Part shown: positions 14,446-22,608 of the stretch, piece by piece | Numbering within the stretch: position 1 is the first letter of the stretch | Layout of the letters: each line of letters opens with the position of its first letter | Assembly (NCBI RefSeq): GCF_001618955.1 | Contig: NZ_LVYV01000001.1 | Coordinates: 751,501 to 815,500 of the forward strand | Direction: 5' to 3' | From: Tardiphaga robiniae | Lineage (GTDB): Bacteria > Pseudomonadota > Alphaproteobacteria > Rhizobiales > Xanthobacteraceae | DNA: 64,000 bases | Notes under the pieces: model-generated | What the model saw: only the letters and a program-made list of their open reading frames with translations | The model's database searches: none | What the model was told of the DNA's origin: nothing | Translations under genes and position numbers: made by a program

Positions 14446-15453
14446 TCACTTTGCCAACACAGTGCCGCTGGCGAGGTGATGTCTAAAAAACCTTACCACG
14501 TCGACGTTGAACTGCCTGTGGAACGCTTCCCGGTCGAATCCCGATGGATCGGAGCAAAAAAGTGGCTTGCTTGCTGCAAACTCTGGCGAGCACGGCGGCA
14601 GAAAGGCAAAGTGACCGGCCGATACAACGTGAGCTTCAGGGTTTCCAGGAACGTCATTCAGCACTCGCGAGACGCCACTTGGATCAACACCTCGTTCCTT
14701 TGCACCGAGTTCGGAGCGCCAAGTCTGAATCGGGATCGAGATCGCCGCAAGGGTATCCTTTGTGAACGCGACGGTAGGCGCAGGATCGACCAACACAGCG
14801 GCCTTGATCCGATGATCCTGCGGTAGATTGCGAGGGACGTCACCACTATTGACCTGCTCGCAGAACCGACTCTTGTTGTTACAATTGGAGGCGCCCCTCT
14901 GGAAGTCGAGGGTTGCACCGACAAGAACCAATCCCGTATAGCCGCCTTTCGAAAAGCCGAAGAAGCCAATTTTCTCAGGATCGATCGCGGTATGATCCTT
15001 CCAATCGTTCAACATGAAGTCGAACGCGCGGACGACGTCCTGCGGGCGTGACACCCAATTCGATAGACCCTCACTTGGTGAAGAATCGTAACCGCTATCG
15101 CCGGGATGATTGATGGCTACGACGATAAACCCAGCATCAGCCAACGTCTCAGCTGTATCGTGATGTCCGGCAAACCATCCACCGGTGCCATGAGAGATAA
15201 GGACCAGCGGATGTTTCCTTTTTGACACCGGGCAATCTCGGACGCCTCGGAGTTGATCAGCGGCCGGCAGCGCCAGTTTGCCCAATTCGACAGGCGCAGG
15301 GGTGCCGTCGCACGGATACCAAATGCCTCCCGAAATCTGTGGACCGCGGTCCAGGAGCTGGATCCCAGCAGCCTGGCCCGAAATTGTCGAAAGGCAGAAT
15401 AGAACTAGGCACGTGGCAACTTGGGATAACCGCAACACAACCTCCCCAAACAA
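14446..15453 (-). CDS. Secreted alpha/beta hydrolase (dienelactone-hydrolase / PAF-acetylhydrolase type)
   Basis: An N-terminal signal peptide (hydrophobic VATCLVLFCLSTIS, cleavage near GQAAG) precedes an alpha/beta hydrolase. LISHGTGGWFAGH is the oxyanion-hole strand, GFFGFSKGG the nucleophile elbow with the catalytic serine, DPAPT a candidate acid region and SAGHFAF the catalytic histidine. Such periplasmic enzymes cleave esters; the substrate is unknown. Paired cysteines suggest disulfides, fitting export. It lies after R4 on the minus strand and could be the last cargo gene, although no further repeat copy was found on its other side (15454-15698). Confidence 0.8.
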   Translation of the reverse strand: MFGEVVLRLSQVATCLVLFCLSTISGQAAGIQLLDRGPQISGGIWYPCDGTPAPVELGKLALPAADQLRGVRDCPVSKRKHPLVLISHGTGGWFAGHHDTAETLADAGFIVVAINHPGDSGYDSSPSEGLSNWVSRPQDVVRAFDFMLNDWKDHTAIDPEKIGFFGFSKGGYTGLVLVGATLDFQRGASNCNNKSRFCEQVNSGDVPRNLPQDHRIKAAVLVDPAPTVAFTKDTLAAISIPIQTWRSELGAKERGVDPSGVSRVLNDVPGNPEAHVVSAGHFAFLPPCSPEFAASKPLFCSDPSGFDREAFHRQFNVDVVRFFRHHLASGTVLAK

Positions 15454-15698
15454 CTTCGGGCCATTCAGCTAGTCGCTGCTGAACGAAGTCAACGGCCAAA
15501 TAGCATGCCGACGATCGTGATTGCTGTCACATATTATCCTGAGATCACAAGCTCAGACCCCAGGGCTTCCCATACCGGATGGCGACCACCGTCTTCGCGG
15601 CCGGCATCAATCCCGACTGGCTTTAGGAAAGTGTGTCCGTTCGCAACGACCCTCTAACGCGGGAATCCCTCATCCCGACACTGTACGGGCTCTTGTCG

Positions 15699-16438
15699 TC
15701 AGTATTCCCAGACCACTTCAGTCGCCAAGAAATTGTAAAGTACGGTGCGCACCGTCATCAGTCCGACTTGGACTGTGAGGTAGCGATAGACGTTTTCCTG
15801 AACGATCACCCATCCATTCTGGTTCAAATCCGAACCAGTCGCTAGGCGATTCATCATTCGGCATCCGACCTCCGGCCAAATTCCGGTCGAGTCCCATCCA
15901 CTTTCGAACCGGTCGCGTTCGTCACCCTTTAGGTGTTCAAGCGCACCCACCCAGACCGACGCAGGGTCATTCATCATTGGCTCGCCCATTTCATAGAATG
16001 CGTGGCCGCGAGCGTTCTTCACGACCACCCGTTGAATTCGCTCTATGTCTGGCTTCCAGACGAGACGGCTCTCCCCCGCTATCGTCGTGTAACTGCTTGA
16101 ACGTTGAATGAGAGCCTGCAAATGCTCGCTCTTCGCGAGGATGCGCCGTGCGCTGGGAATGATTTGCTTTTCCGGTGCAGTCGTCCCGCTGATCGCGGAG
16201 CTTAGGGATGCGACCATATAGGCCTCACTTTCGAAAACCCGTTGTTGCATTCGATGCAGGCGGGAATCATTGGCAGATTTTCGGGGCGAGGTTCCTGCAG
16301 GAAGCTCTGTGATGGCGCATGATCACGGTTAGTCGTTAGATCGACGAGCAGGCCTCGGCAATAAAGGCACCAACTTTTGTGACGTTTGTCGGCGAAGTCT
16401 TCGATCTTCTCCATAGCCACTCCGACAACGCGACTCAT
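15699..16438 (-). pseudogene. HNH-endonuclease-like gene with a frameshift
   Basis: The first frame (from 16438) has CLYCRG, NRDHAPSQSF and LPMIPACIECNNGFS: two CxxC pairs plus DHxPS, as in HNH/recombination-endonuclease-type zinc domains. After NNGFS it shifts and stops. The next frame carries on with ESEAYMVASLSSAISG..., the usual continuation (CNNGxSxxEAY) and about 170 further residues. Adding one base within TTTTCGAAAG (near 16218) joins the two into one protein of about 245 residues. This could be a real inactivating deletion or a sequencing error. Such proteins are common in defence or mobile DNA; the role here is unknown. Confidence 0.7.
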
Positions 16439-16631
16439 TTGTCTATCTTAGGCATTGCGCCTCGATCCGTCCTACCAGTGGCCTGCGCAGGCCCCTCAGG
16501 CGAGGCATCCAGCGGTCCAGGCTCGTCGGCATGAGAAATCTATCGGTCGGACAAACGCGGGCCTTTCTGTTCGCGAGAACGTAGAGACAATTGCACTGAC
16601 GGCTATCCTAACATGCCGAGTTTGTCGTTCT

Positions 16632-16826
16632 TCACAGGCTTTCCTCCATCCACATGCCCGACAAACGGACGACGGCGGTGGCGTACGCGTCTGACATGCC
16701 GTAGCGCTGGGTCAATCGGCGGACTGCAAGCGGCACAGCGTTCAGCACGGGTGCGGGGCCACGGTCGAAGTGCGGCTGTCCAGAGATCGGATGACAGATG
16801 CGGGGGTGGGTAGTAGATTTGTTCAC
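16632..16826 (-). CDS. Small hypothetical protein near the integrase (64 aa)
   Basis: Start taken as GTG 16826 with AGGAG eight bases upstream, giving VNKSTTHPRICHPISGQPHF and ending in an amphipathic helix (LAVRRLTQRYGMSDAYATAV). An in-frame start at 16904 would add 26 residues that look like leader translation. Family not recognised. It is transcribed in the same direction as the AlpA-like gene 75 bases upstream and may share its promoter. Confidence 0.5.
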   Translation of the reverse strand: MNKSTTHPRICHPISGQPHFDRGPAPVLNAVPLAVRRLTQRYGMSDAYATAVVRLSGMWMEESL

Positions 16827-16900
16827 GTTAAAGACTCCTGAGAGCCCGGCCGCTTTCCTGCCACGGAAAACCAGCGCGCCGGGTTTTCTATTGGGGGAAA

Positions 16901-17161
16901 TCAAGCGACCCGACGCGTGTGCTCAGAGGTCGAGCGAACAAGCGGCCCGATCTTGCTGCGAGCCCATGCGTCGAGGCCGTTCTGCGGGTAAAGGGGAATG
17001 CGGCCCGCAATCCGGAAGGGAGGGCCGTTCGAACTGACGCAGGCAAGCTTTGCGAGCGTGTTCGGCGAGCACGGGAAACCGTAGGTATCCGTGACGTATT
17101 TCGCGGCTTCTTTGCGCCGCATCAGCCGGGCGGCACCGCCGCTATCTTGATCAATGGCCAT
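16901..17161 (-). CDS. AlpA/Xis-like helix-turn-helix protein
   Basis: An 86-residue protein with RLMRRKEAAKYVTDTYGFPC followed by SPNTLAKLACVSSNGPPFRI and a short wing (GRIPLYPQNGLDAWARSKIG). This is the layout of the MerR-like winged helix used by AlpA and recombination directionality factors. Close to a tyrosine integrase, its likely role is to bend att DNA for excision or to regulate the integrase. A 13-base-pair inverted repeat lies just upstream of its start. Assignment is from fold and position. Confidence 0.65.
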   Translation of the reverse strand: MAIDQDSGGAARLMRRKEAAKYVTDTYGFPCSPNTLAKLACVSSNGPPFRIAGRIPLYPQNGLDAWARSKIGPLVRSTSEHTRRVA

Positions 17162-17166
17162 CTAGT

Positions 17167-17199
17167 CCTCGCAATTTGGGGCAATTCCCAAATGCGAGG
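17167..17199. promoter_or_regulatory. Inverted repeat upstream of the Xis-like gene
   Basis: Arms CCTCGCAATTTGGG (17167-17180) and CCCAAATGCGAGG (17187-17199) pair over 13 bases with one bulged A, separated by GCAATT. It sits six bases before the AlpA/Xis-like start codon, a good place for an operator or a recombination-protein site. Confidence 0.5.
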
Positions 17200-17263
17200 A
17201 AGCCAGATCACGGCCGGATCTGTCCGCCGATAACGTGGATAAACTGATGAGAACCGGTTTCCA

Positions 17264-18223
17264 TCAGTTTTCAGCAAACTCCTTCAGCCATTTCGTGGAT
17301 CGACCACGAACAGTAGAGTCTTCGGGGTGCTGATCAAATCGCCGGGCAAACTCCACTTTGATGGCCTCGGCGAATTGCGATTTGCTCGGAAAGTAAGTAT
17401 TACCTTTCCCAGGAAGCCCTTTCAATCGCACCATCTCGCGTGCGACCTCCTTCATCTCATCCCATTTGAATTCCTGCGGACGGCCGCCCCTATCTGGCTC
17501 TACCGTGACCGTCGCCGGACGGCTATTTGCTGGCCAGAGCTTCATCAGGTCAGCCCGCATGAACCTCACCTCATTGTAAGCGAACTGCCCCGCAGTCTTG
17601 CGATAGTAGAGCTCCCCTTTTTCGTTCACCTCGATATGCGTCCACTTGAACGCTTCGATCTCGACCGGACACCCTAAACCGCTCTCTGCTCCGATGGCTG
17701 TTAACCGACCTTCGACAAGTGCATTTTTGAGAAGCGCGTCTGCTGACTTAACCGTTACAACCAATCGTGCAGCGGTGGCGGTCTCCATCACGGTCAATAT
17801 TCGACCGTTCATTGGCGCATCAGCCTGGAAGACGTGTCTATCAACTTGCCCTGACGGCGGAAATCTTCGCCTGAGAGGCGAAGTTGTATCATTGCGTGGA
17901 ACAAAGCTCGCTTTTATCGAGTAGCGCCAGCAGTTTGCTCGATATTCGTCGCAGCACTTCCGAACGTCGCTCGGGTTTCGCCAAGCAATCCACGCGAGCA
18001 CCATGAACCACGACCATGCTGGCATCGCCATCGGGTCAAATTCATCGGCGCTCGGCTCTTTGTCATAAGCGAGATAATGGTCGAGCAATTCTTGCTCTGC
18101 GTTTGGATCTGAATGATCAGGTTCATAATCCGGTTGAGCGCCCTCGTCCTCCGGCGCCGGCCAGGTGTAGGGCTCGCCGTCCGGCTCATGACCCTCGTAA
18201 TCTGTCGGTGGTGTCTTGCCCAT
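17264..18223 (-). CDS. Hypothetical protein adjoining the integrase (319 aa)
   Basis: Start taken as ATG 18223 (MGKTPPTDYEGHEPDGEPYT) rather than 18322, because the longer frame runs back over the integrase end with arginine-rich sequence. The N-terminal 70 residues are acidic and disordered. AMPAWSWFMVLAWIAWRNPS is hydrophobic but tryptophan-rich, and the rest is globular (EVRFMRADLMKLWP, then a C-terminal basic helix region). Proteins of this layout are, from memory, frequent beside integrases in bradyrhizobial islands. Function unknown. Confidence 0.65.
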   Translation of the reverse strand: MGKTPPTDYEGHEPDGEPYTWPAPEDEGAQPDYEPDHSDPNAEQELLDHYLAYDKEPSADEFDPMAMPAWSWFMVLAWIAWRNPSDVRKCCDEYRANCWRYSIKASFVPRNDTTSPLRRRFPPSGQVDRHVFQADAPMNGRILTVMETATAARLVVTVKSADALLKNALVEGRLTAIGAESGLGCPVEIEAFKWTHIEVNEKGELYYRKTAGQFAYNEVRFMRADLMKLWPANSRPATVTVEPDRGGRPQEFKWDEMKEVAREMVRLKGLPGKGNTYFPSKSQFAEAIKVEFARRFDQHPEDSTVRGRSTKWLKEFAEN

Positions 18224-18318
18224 AATTGCCCTGCCGCATGGAGCATCCGCAGAGTGACGACGCGGCAGGCTGGTGCGGACCAGCTTTTTGGGAACTACCC
18301 TAGCCGCGCCGAACTTGA

Positions 18319-19587
18319 TCAAGCCGTCCGGAGTTGGATCACTTCGCTGTCCTTCCGACCGGTCATTGAATTGTCGATGTGCCGCGCGATTCGATCGGCT
18401 GCGGCGACGAGCGCCGAGTCGATCTTATGGATGTATCCTTCTGTCACACTTGATCGAGCGTGGCCCACCAGCGCTTTGATTGTTGGTAAAGAGAATCCAA
18501 GGTCTTCGGCAGTTGAGCTGAAGGAATGACGGAGGCCATGGCAGGTGATGCCTGGCACATCCTTGGCTGACACCTTTTGAAGCCACCGCGTGAGGCCGGT
18601 GTGGTGCTTGCTTTCCGAAGTTATCGCCGGGAAGACAAACTTCGATTTGGATTTGACCGAAGCGGCCTTGAGCAGGGCGATGACAGCGGAGCCTACCGGC
18701 CGAATGCTCTTGCCGGTCTTTGTGTCGCCGAGGCGAAGCGCCATGCCGACCGCATCTACTTGGGTTTTGAGCAGCCCCTCAATCTCATCCAAGCGGCATC
18801 CGGTCAGGGCCGCAGCCTTGCTAGCCATGATCGGCTGCCAATGCTCGCCGTTTGCCTCAGCTATCGCAAGACAGTTGCCCAGCCGCCGATAGCCGTCGTC
18901 GTCAAGCCGCCACTCGCGGGTGCTGTCTTTCGGCCTGACGATGCCGTGAATCGGATTGTCCGGCCGGTATCCCTCGCCGACCGCATAGCTGAAGATGCCG
19001 CCCAATAGGCCCATGGTCCGAGACGCCGTGCCTTTGCCGCCGGTGACGATGGCCCGGCCGCGCAGCTTGGTCTTTACGTCAGCGGCCGACTTCCCGGCAA
19101 TCACATCACGCTGGAAGCGTCCCGCGTCAGATGTGGTGAAATCTTTGACGGTGCGCTTGCCAATCAGAGGGACAATGTGACGGGCAACACGCCCCTTGTC
19201 CGTGTAGATCGTGGACTCGCTTTTGGCCTTGCCCGTCCGCGTGAGGATCAAGCCCTTCTCAGCCTCGTCCATGTATTCGGCGGCCAGCTCTTCGATCGTC
19301 ATGGCGCCGCGGGCCAGTTTCCGGCTCTCGGCAGGATCTGAGCCCTTCACGACCTCAGCCAGCGCCAGCTTTGCCGCCTTCCGTGCCTCTTCCACCGTTA
19401 GGACGCCATAGCGCCCGACGGTGAGCCGCCGGCTCCGGCCATTGGCATTGCGATACTGGACGATGAAGGATTTAGCGCCGCTGGATTTTGCCCGGAGACC
19501 GAAGCCTGGCAGTTCGTCATCCCACAGAACCAACTCGCCCTCGGTAGGCTTGATCGCGTCCACGGTCCGCTTCGTCAACTTGGTCAT
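18319..19587 (-). CDS. int: Tyrosine recombinase (integrase) of the element
   Basis: Catalyses integration and excision at the tRNA-Arg site. The N-terminal arm-binding domain (LTKRTVDAIKPTEGELVLWD, then LPGFGLRAKSSGAKSFIVQY) is of the P4/DUF4102 type. The catalytic set is complete: R265 in TGCRLDEIEGL, H350 and R353 in CHGLRHSFSS, H376 in LVGHARSSV and Y385 in TEGYIH. At 422 residues it matches the family. ATG 19587 is preferred over the adjacent TTG. Two GGGTAAGCA arm-like sites lie just upstream, so the integrase may repress its own promoter. Confidence 0.93.
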   Translation of the reverse strand: MTKLTKRTVDAIKPTEGELVLWDDELPGFGLRAKSSGAKSFIVQYRNANGRSRRLTVGRYGVLTVEEARKAAKLALAEVVKGSDPAESRKLARGAMTIEELAAEYMDEAEKGLILTRTGKAKSESTIYTDKGRVARHIVPLIGKRTVKDFTTSDAGRFQRDVIAGKSAADVKTKLRGRAIVTGGKGTASRTMGLLGGIFSYAVGEGYRPDNPIHGIVRPKDSTREWRLDDDGYRRLGNCLAIAEANGEHWQPIMASKAAALTGCRLDEIEGLLKTQVDAVGMALRLGDTKTGKSIRPVGSAVIALLKAASVKSKSKFVFPAITSESKHHTGLTRWLQKVSAKDVPGITCHGLRHSFSSTAEDLGFSLPTIKALVGHARSSVTEGYIHKIDSALVAAADRIARHIDNSMTGRKDSEVIQLRTA

Positions 19588-19596
19588 CAAATCCTC

Positions 19597-19723
19597 GGGT
19601 AAGCACTGGGTAAGCAGAGCCTGGTAAACCGAGGAAATGGCGGGAAAGACCGCTGCCCTCTAAATCAGGCGTGAATCAGCCTAGATTGTGCATTCGGTAA
19701 TTCCAAGCAATTTCGGGTAAGCA
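19597..19723 (+). repeat. Three direct repeats, probable integrase arm sites
   Basis: GGGTAAGCA occurs at 19597-19605, 19608-19616 and 19715-19723. The first and third extend to the 11-base CGGGTAAGCAC. They lie between the integrase start and the tRNA-derived core, as arm-type binding sites of tyrosine integrases usually do. Confidence 0.55.
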
Positions 19724-19739
19724 CGGGAAAACACGACAC

Positions 19740-19791
19740 CTTTGCCCTCCGAAGGCAAAGGTCACACGTTCGAATCGTGTCGGGTGCGCCA
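19740..19791 (+). other. attR: Attachment site: 3' part of a tRNA-Arg(CCG) gene
   Basis: The anticodon arm TTGCC-CTCCGAA-GGCAA (anticodon CCG at 19749-19751), variable loop AGGTC, T arm ACACG-TTCGAAT-CGTGT, 3' acceptor strand CGGGTGC, discriminator G and CCA are all present. The matching GCACCCG acceptor strand and D arm are missing upstream. Only the 3' portion is therefore here, the usual duplicated core left by a tRNA-targeting integrase. The complete tRNA is expected at the other end of the element, left of the window. Confidence 0.75.
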
Positions 19792-19877
19792 TATCTTGCC
19801 GCGCCGCGCTAGACGGCATGGCGGCATGTGCGGCGGGGTCAAGCCCAACGGGATTGCGCCTCAGAGCTTTGCTTCCG

Positions 19878-20969
19878 TTAAGCCGTTCGACCATCAGCAC
19901 GCAGCGTCTCGCCGATGACATAATCGACCATCGCGTCCTGCAAATGATATTTGCGAACATGCTCGCGCAGATCCAATGCCATCTGGCGCAGACGCGGCTT
20001 GTCGCTCAGTCCGCGCTCGATCGCGGACGACAGACTGCCCGGGGTTACATCGTACAACAGGACATGCTCGTGTTCTCGAACGGGCGCGTGACGCTCGACC
20101 GTCGGATAGTTGAGAACCGGCACGGTCAGGCATTGCGCTGCCTCTGCGGTTCGATAGCACTCCCAGCTATAGCCCGACGGTGACCATGCCAGCCATGCGC
20201 TCGAAAGCCGCCGCAGGAATTCGTCATGCGGTAGCCTCTCATGCGGAATATCGATCTTGAGGCCCTTGCTTCTCAACGCCTCGAGTTCTGAAAGACCGAC
20301 ACGGCGCACCCACGAATTTTCCGCGACTTCGCCAACGAAAAACACGTCAGATATCTTTTCCGGATGTTCGCCAGCGGTATCGATCCTTGCTGCAGGAAGC
20401 GAAATGGGGCGTATCTTCGCCAGACGTTCGTTCCAGCGCCGATTGCGCCGTATGCGTCGCGTCGGAAGTGCCGGATGGGCCGAGTGGCAGAGAATGTGCC
20501 ACCGATCGACGGGGAGCTCGCGCTTGAAAGCCGCGGCAGCCTTGTCGAGCAGAAAGAAATTATGCGAGCCGACGACGAAGGCATCGTTCATATCCAGAAC
20601 GGCGATCGGCACGGGAAGCTTCACGAATCTTAACCAGGAAACGCCGAACACTCTTGTCATCGCGGAGAGCGGGCGAAGCGGTTGCCGGAAGAAAGCGCGT
20701 AGCCAGTAGCGCGGATGCCACGCCGGGCGTAGTGGCATATAGACGATGATCAGGTCGTATTTCCCGCGTCGCGCCTCACGCATTGCCTTGATGAATCGCC
20801 AGGGCGTGCAGTCGGCGAAGCCTTTAGCCGCTCGCCCGCGAGGGATCGGACGTTCCCCCGTCCAAAGCACATCCGTCTCTTCGGGATAGACGTCCTTGCA
20901 GTAGTGCCAGGAGCCCAATTCGAGGATTTTCGGTCTCGTCATATTTGGGCTTTCAGCCGTCGCACTCAC
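19878..20969 (-). CDS. Glycosyltransferase-like protein (GT1/GT4 C-terminal domain)
   Basis: A 363-residue cytosolic protein. The C-terminal part (SSAWLAWSPSGYSWECYRTA, then EAAQCLTVPVLNYPTVERH) has the layout of the nucleotide-sugar-binding half of GT-B glycosyltransferases, with the glutamate before the acceptor-proximal helix. The N-terminal half lacks a signal peptide. The sugar and acceptor are unknown. It is the first gene outside the integrated element and faces the attachment site. Confidence 0.65.
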   Translation of the reverse strand: MSATAESPNMTRPKILELGSWHYCKDVYPEETDVLWTGERPIPRGRAAKGFADCTPWRFIKAMREARRGKYDLIIVYMPLRPAWHPRYWLRAFFRQPLRPLSAMTRVFGVSWLRFVKLPVPIAVLDMNDAFVVGSHNFFLLDKAAAAFKRELPVDRWHILCHSAHPALPTRRIRRNRRWNERLAKIRPISLPAARIDTAGEHPEKISDVFFVGEVAENSWVRRVGLSELEALRSKGLKIDIPHERLPHDEFLRRLSSAWLAWSPSGYSWECYRTAEAAQCLTVPVLNYPTVERHAPVREHEHVLLYDVTPGSLSSAIERGLSDKPRLRQMALDLREHVRKYHLQDAMVDYVIGETLRADGRTA

Positions 20970-21728
20970 CGATGGGATTCCTTAACAGACGAGGCCAGCT
21001 CACAGGAGTTGCAATAGAACGGTAATCACCATCACGGATTGATGCGCGACACGGCATGAATGCAACAAAAAAACGCGTCTGACGAGGGCGAAGAAGGCTG
21101 CAATATGCCCAGCTCGCAAGCGCTTTTGGCGAGCTGACCTCAAGGCGCCTTTTGGCCTCTCCCAGAGCTACCTGCGATCGGACACCGGTTGTCCGCTTGC
21201 TGCACCGGCTGCAGTTTCTACAACACTCGGCGGGGACCGCTGCTCAACCTGTTGAAGATCGCCGGGCATTCCCATTTTCACTTTCCGCGCCCGGCGACCG
21301 TTGACGCTGCAGGATCAGTCGATGAACGACCCGCGCGCCACCATCCATATTCCATGTCGTCAACTGGGCGCACCACGCGCTATAGCCACATCCTCTACAG
21401 GACATGATGAAGCATGACATCCTGAGCGCGCGGCGGACTGGATCCATACCTGGTTGGTCATGAAACTGATCACATATCAGGATGGACAAGGCCGAGCGTC
21501 GGCACGTCAGGTGACCGTCCGAACGGTCGGAGCTGAAGGACCGGCGCCGCACAAGATAATCAACGTCGAGCGAACGCCAAAGGCAGAGCCCATGCCGCAA
21601 TCCAATGCGGCGGGAGCACCATGCCGGTCCTCTTTCAACTCGATCCACTTCAACGACATTCGTGGCAGAACGCCGTCAACGAGACGCGTCATTTTGAATG
21701 GATCTAATTGATAATCCGCAACGACGCG
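20970..21728. other. Gene-poor stretch
   Basis: No convincing coding frame on either strand; the frames present are short, arginine-rich and lack start signals. A hairpin CAGCTCGC (21110-21117) / GCGAGCTG (21129-21136) with an 11-base loop is the only structure noted. No transposase or RNA gene was recognised. Confidence 0.4.
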
Positions 21729-22082
21729 TCAGTCGCCACTGCCTTGTGGCTCGGGCGGCTCCTCATCAGGCGCATCAACGAGCGCCTTCTCCCGGGCAAG
21801 ACCCCGCTCTTCCTGCACCCTGATATTATGCATCAAGGCTGTCAGGCGACGGCCAGTGATGGGCTGACCATCCCCCTGGGTAACGCCCTGCGCAGCAAGG
21901 CCCGCAGCAATTTCGGTCCACGTTGCGCCGTCTTCACGGTGCATCCGCTCCAGTTCCCGAAGGTTCTTTCGAATAATTTCAGTCGCGCCTGACTTGATCT
22001 TGCCGATCGGCGAATCCTGCCGTTCGGCTTTCAACAATTTCACGTAATCGCGAAGGCTTTTGAGATCGATATCCATGGCCAC
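21729..22082 (-). CDS. Hypothetical helical protein (117 aa)
   Basis: A charged helical protein: DLKSLRDYVKLLKAERQDSP, then EIIRKNLRELERMHREDGATW and a possible helix-turn-helix (WTEIAAGLAAQGVTQGDGQP...TGRRLTALM). An acidic proline-rich tail follows. It starts at GTG 22082 or ATG 22076, with no clear ribosome site for either. It could be a small DNA-binding protein; family not recognised. It stands alone between two gene-poor stretches. Confidence 0.55.
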   Translation of the reverse strand: MAMDIDLKSLRDYVKLLKAERQDSPIGKIKSGATEIIRKNLRELERMHREDGATWTEIAAGLAAQGVTQGDGQPITGRRLTALMHNIRVQEERGLAREKALVDAPDEEPPEPQGSGD

Positions 22083-22608
22083 GGCAATAGTGTCGGTTTC
22101 TTAAAACGCCACTTCATCAACCGATGAATAGCCCCTACCGATCTATTATCAAGACTTCCGGCATTTAACTCAATGCGCAGTTTACTGATTCGATCTCACA
22201 GACTTTCGCGTGAGGCGGCCCGGCTCATCTATATTTGATGAATCAATTTCAATATTGTTTGGCTCTTCTTTGATTTGATTGCGTCGCATTTCATCAAGGA
22301 TGCATGCGCTACGTGTCACGCTTTCAATCAAACGGCCGCCACGCGACGACGAGAAGCTCATCGGCCAGCAGTTTGTGACCACACGACTACCACACAAATA
22401 ACTACACGATGGCTTTGCGCTCTTGTGCACTGCGTGTCAGTCCGCACGGCATCACTCGGTAGTATGATCATTGATCAGAAAATCCGCATCGGTCTGCGAT
22501 GTGCAGCCACCTTCAGTTGATCATTTGCTCAGACACGCACCACGACGGCTTCGCGCAAGCTTCGCTTGTTACGCCGCTTTCACGATCTGATTGCCACTAC
22601 AGACAGTC
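22083..22608. other. AT-richer stretch without a recognised gene
   Basis: No supported coding frame. The base composition is visibly more AT-rich than the flanks around 22130-22300. It probably contains promoters for the divergent genes on either side, but none could be defined from sequence alone. Confidence 0.35.

Noticed and set aside
15633-15845. Plus-strand 70-codon frame
   Set aside because: It overlaps the C-terminal part of the frameshifted HNH-like gene on the other strand and has no start signal.
16439-16631. Possible insertion-sequence remnant between the HNH-like gene and the small genes
   Set aside because: No transposase peptide could be found in any frame.
19700-19791. Complete tRNA gene at the attachment site
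   Set aside because: The D arm and the 5' acceptor strand (GCACCCG expected) are missing; only the 3' part fits.
21110-21136. CRISPR-like or regulatory hairpin repeat
   Set aside because: A single inverted repeat without regularly spaced copies; no CRISPR array is present anywhere in the window.
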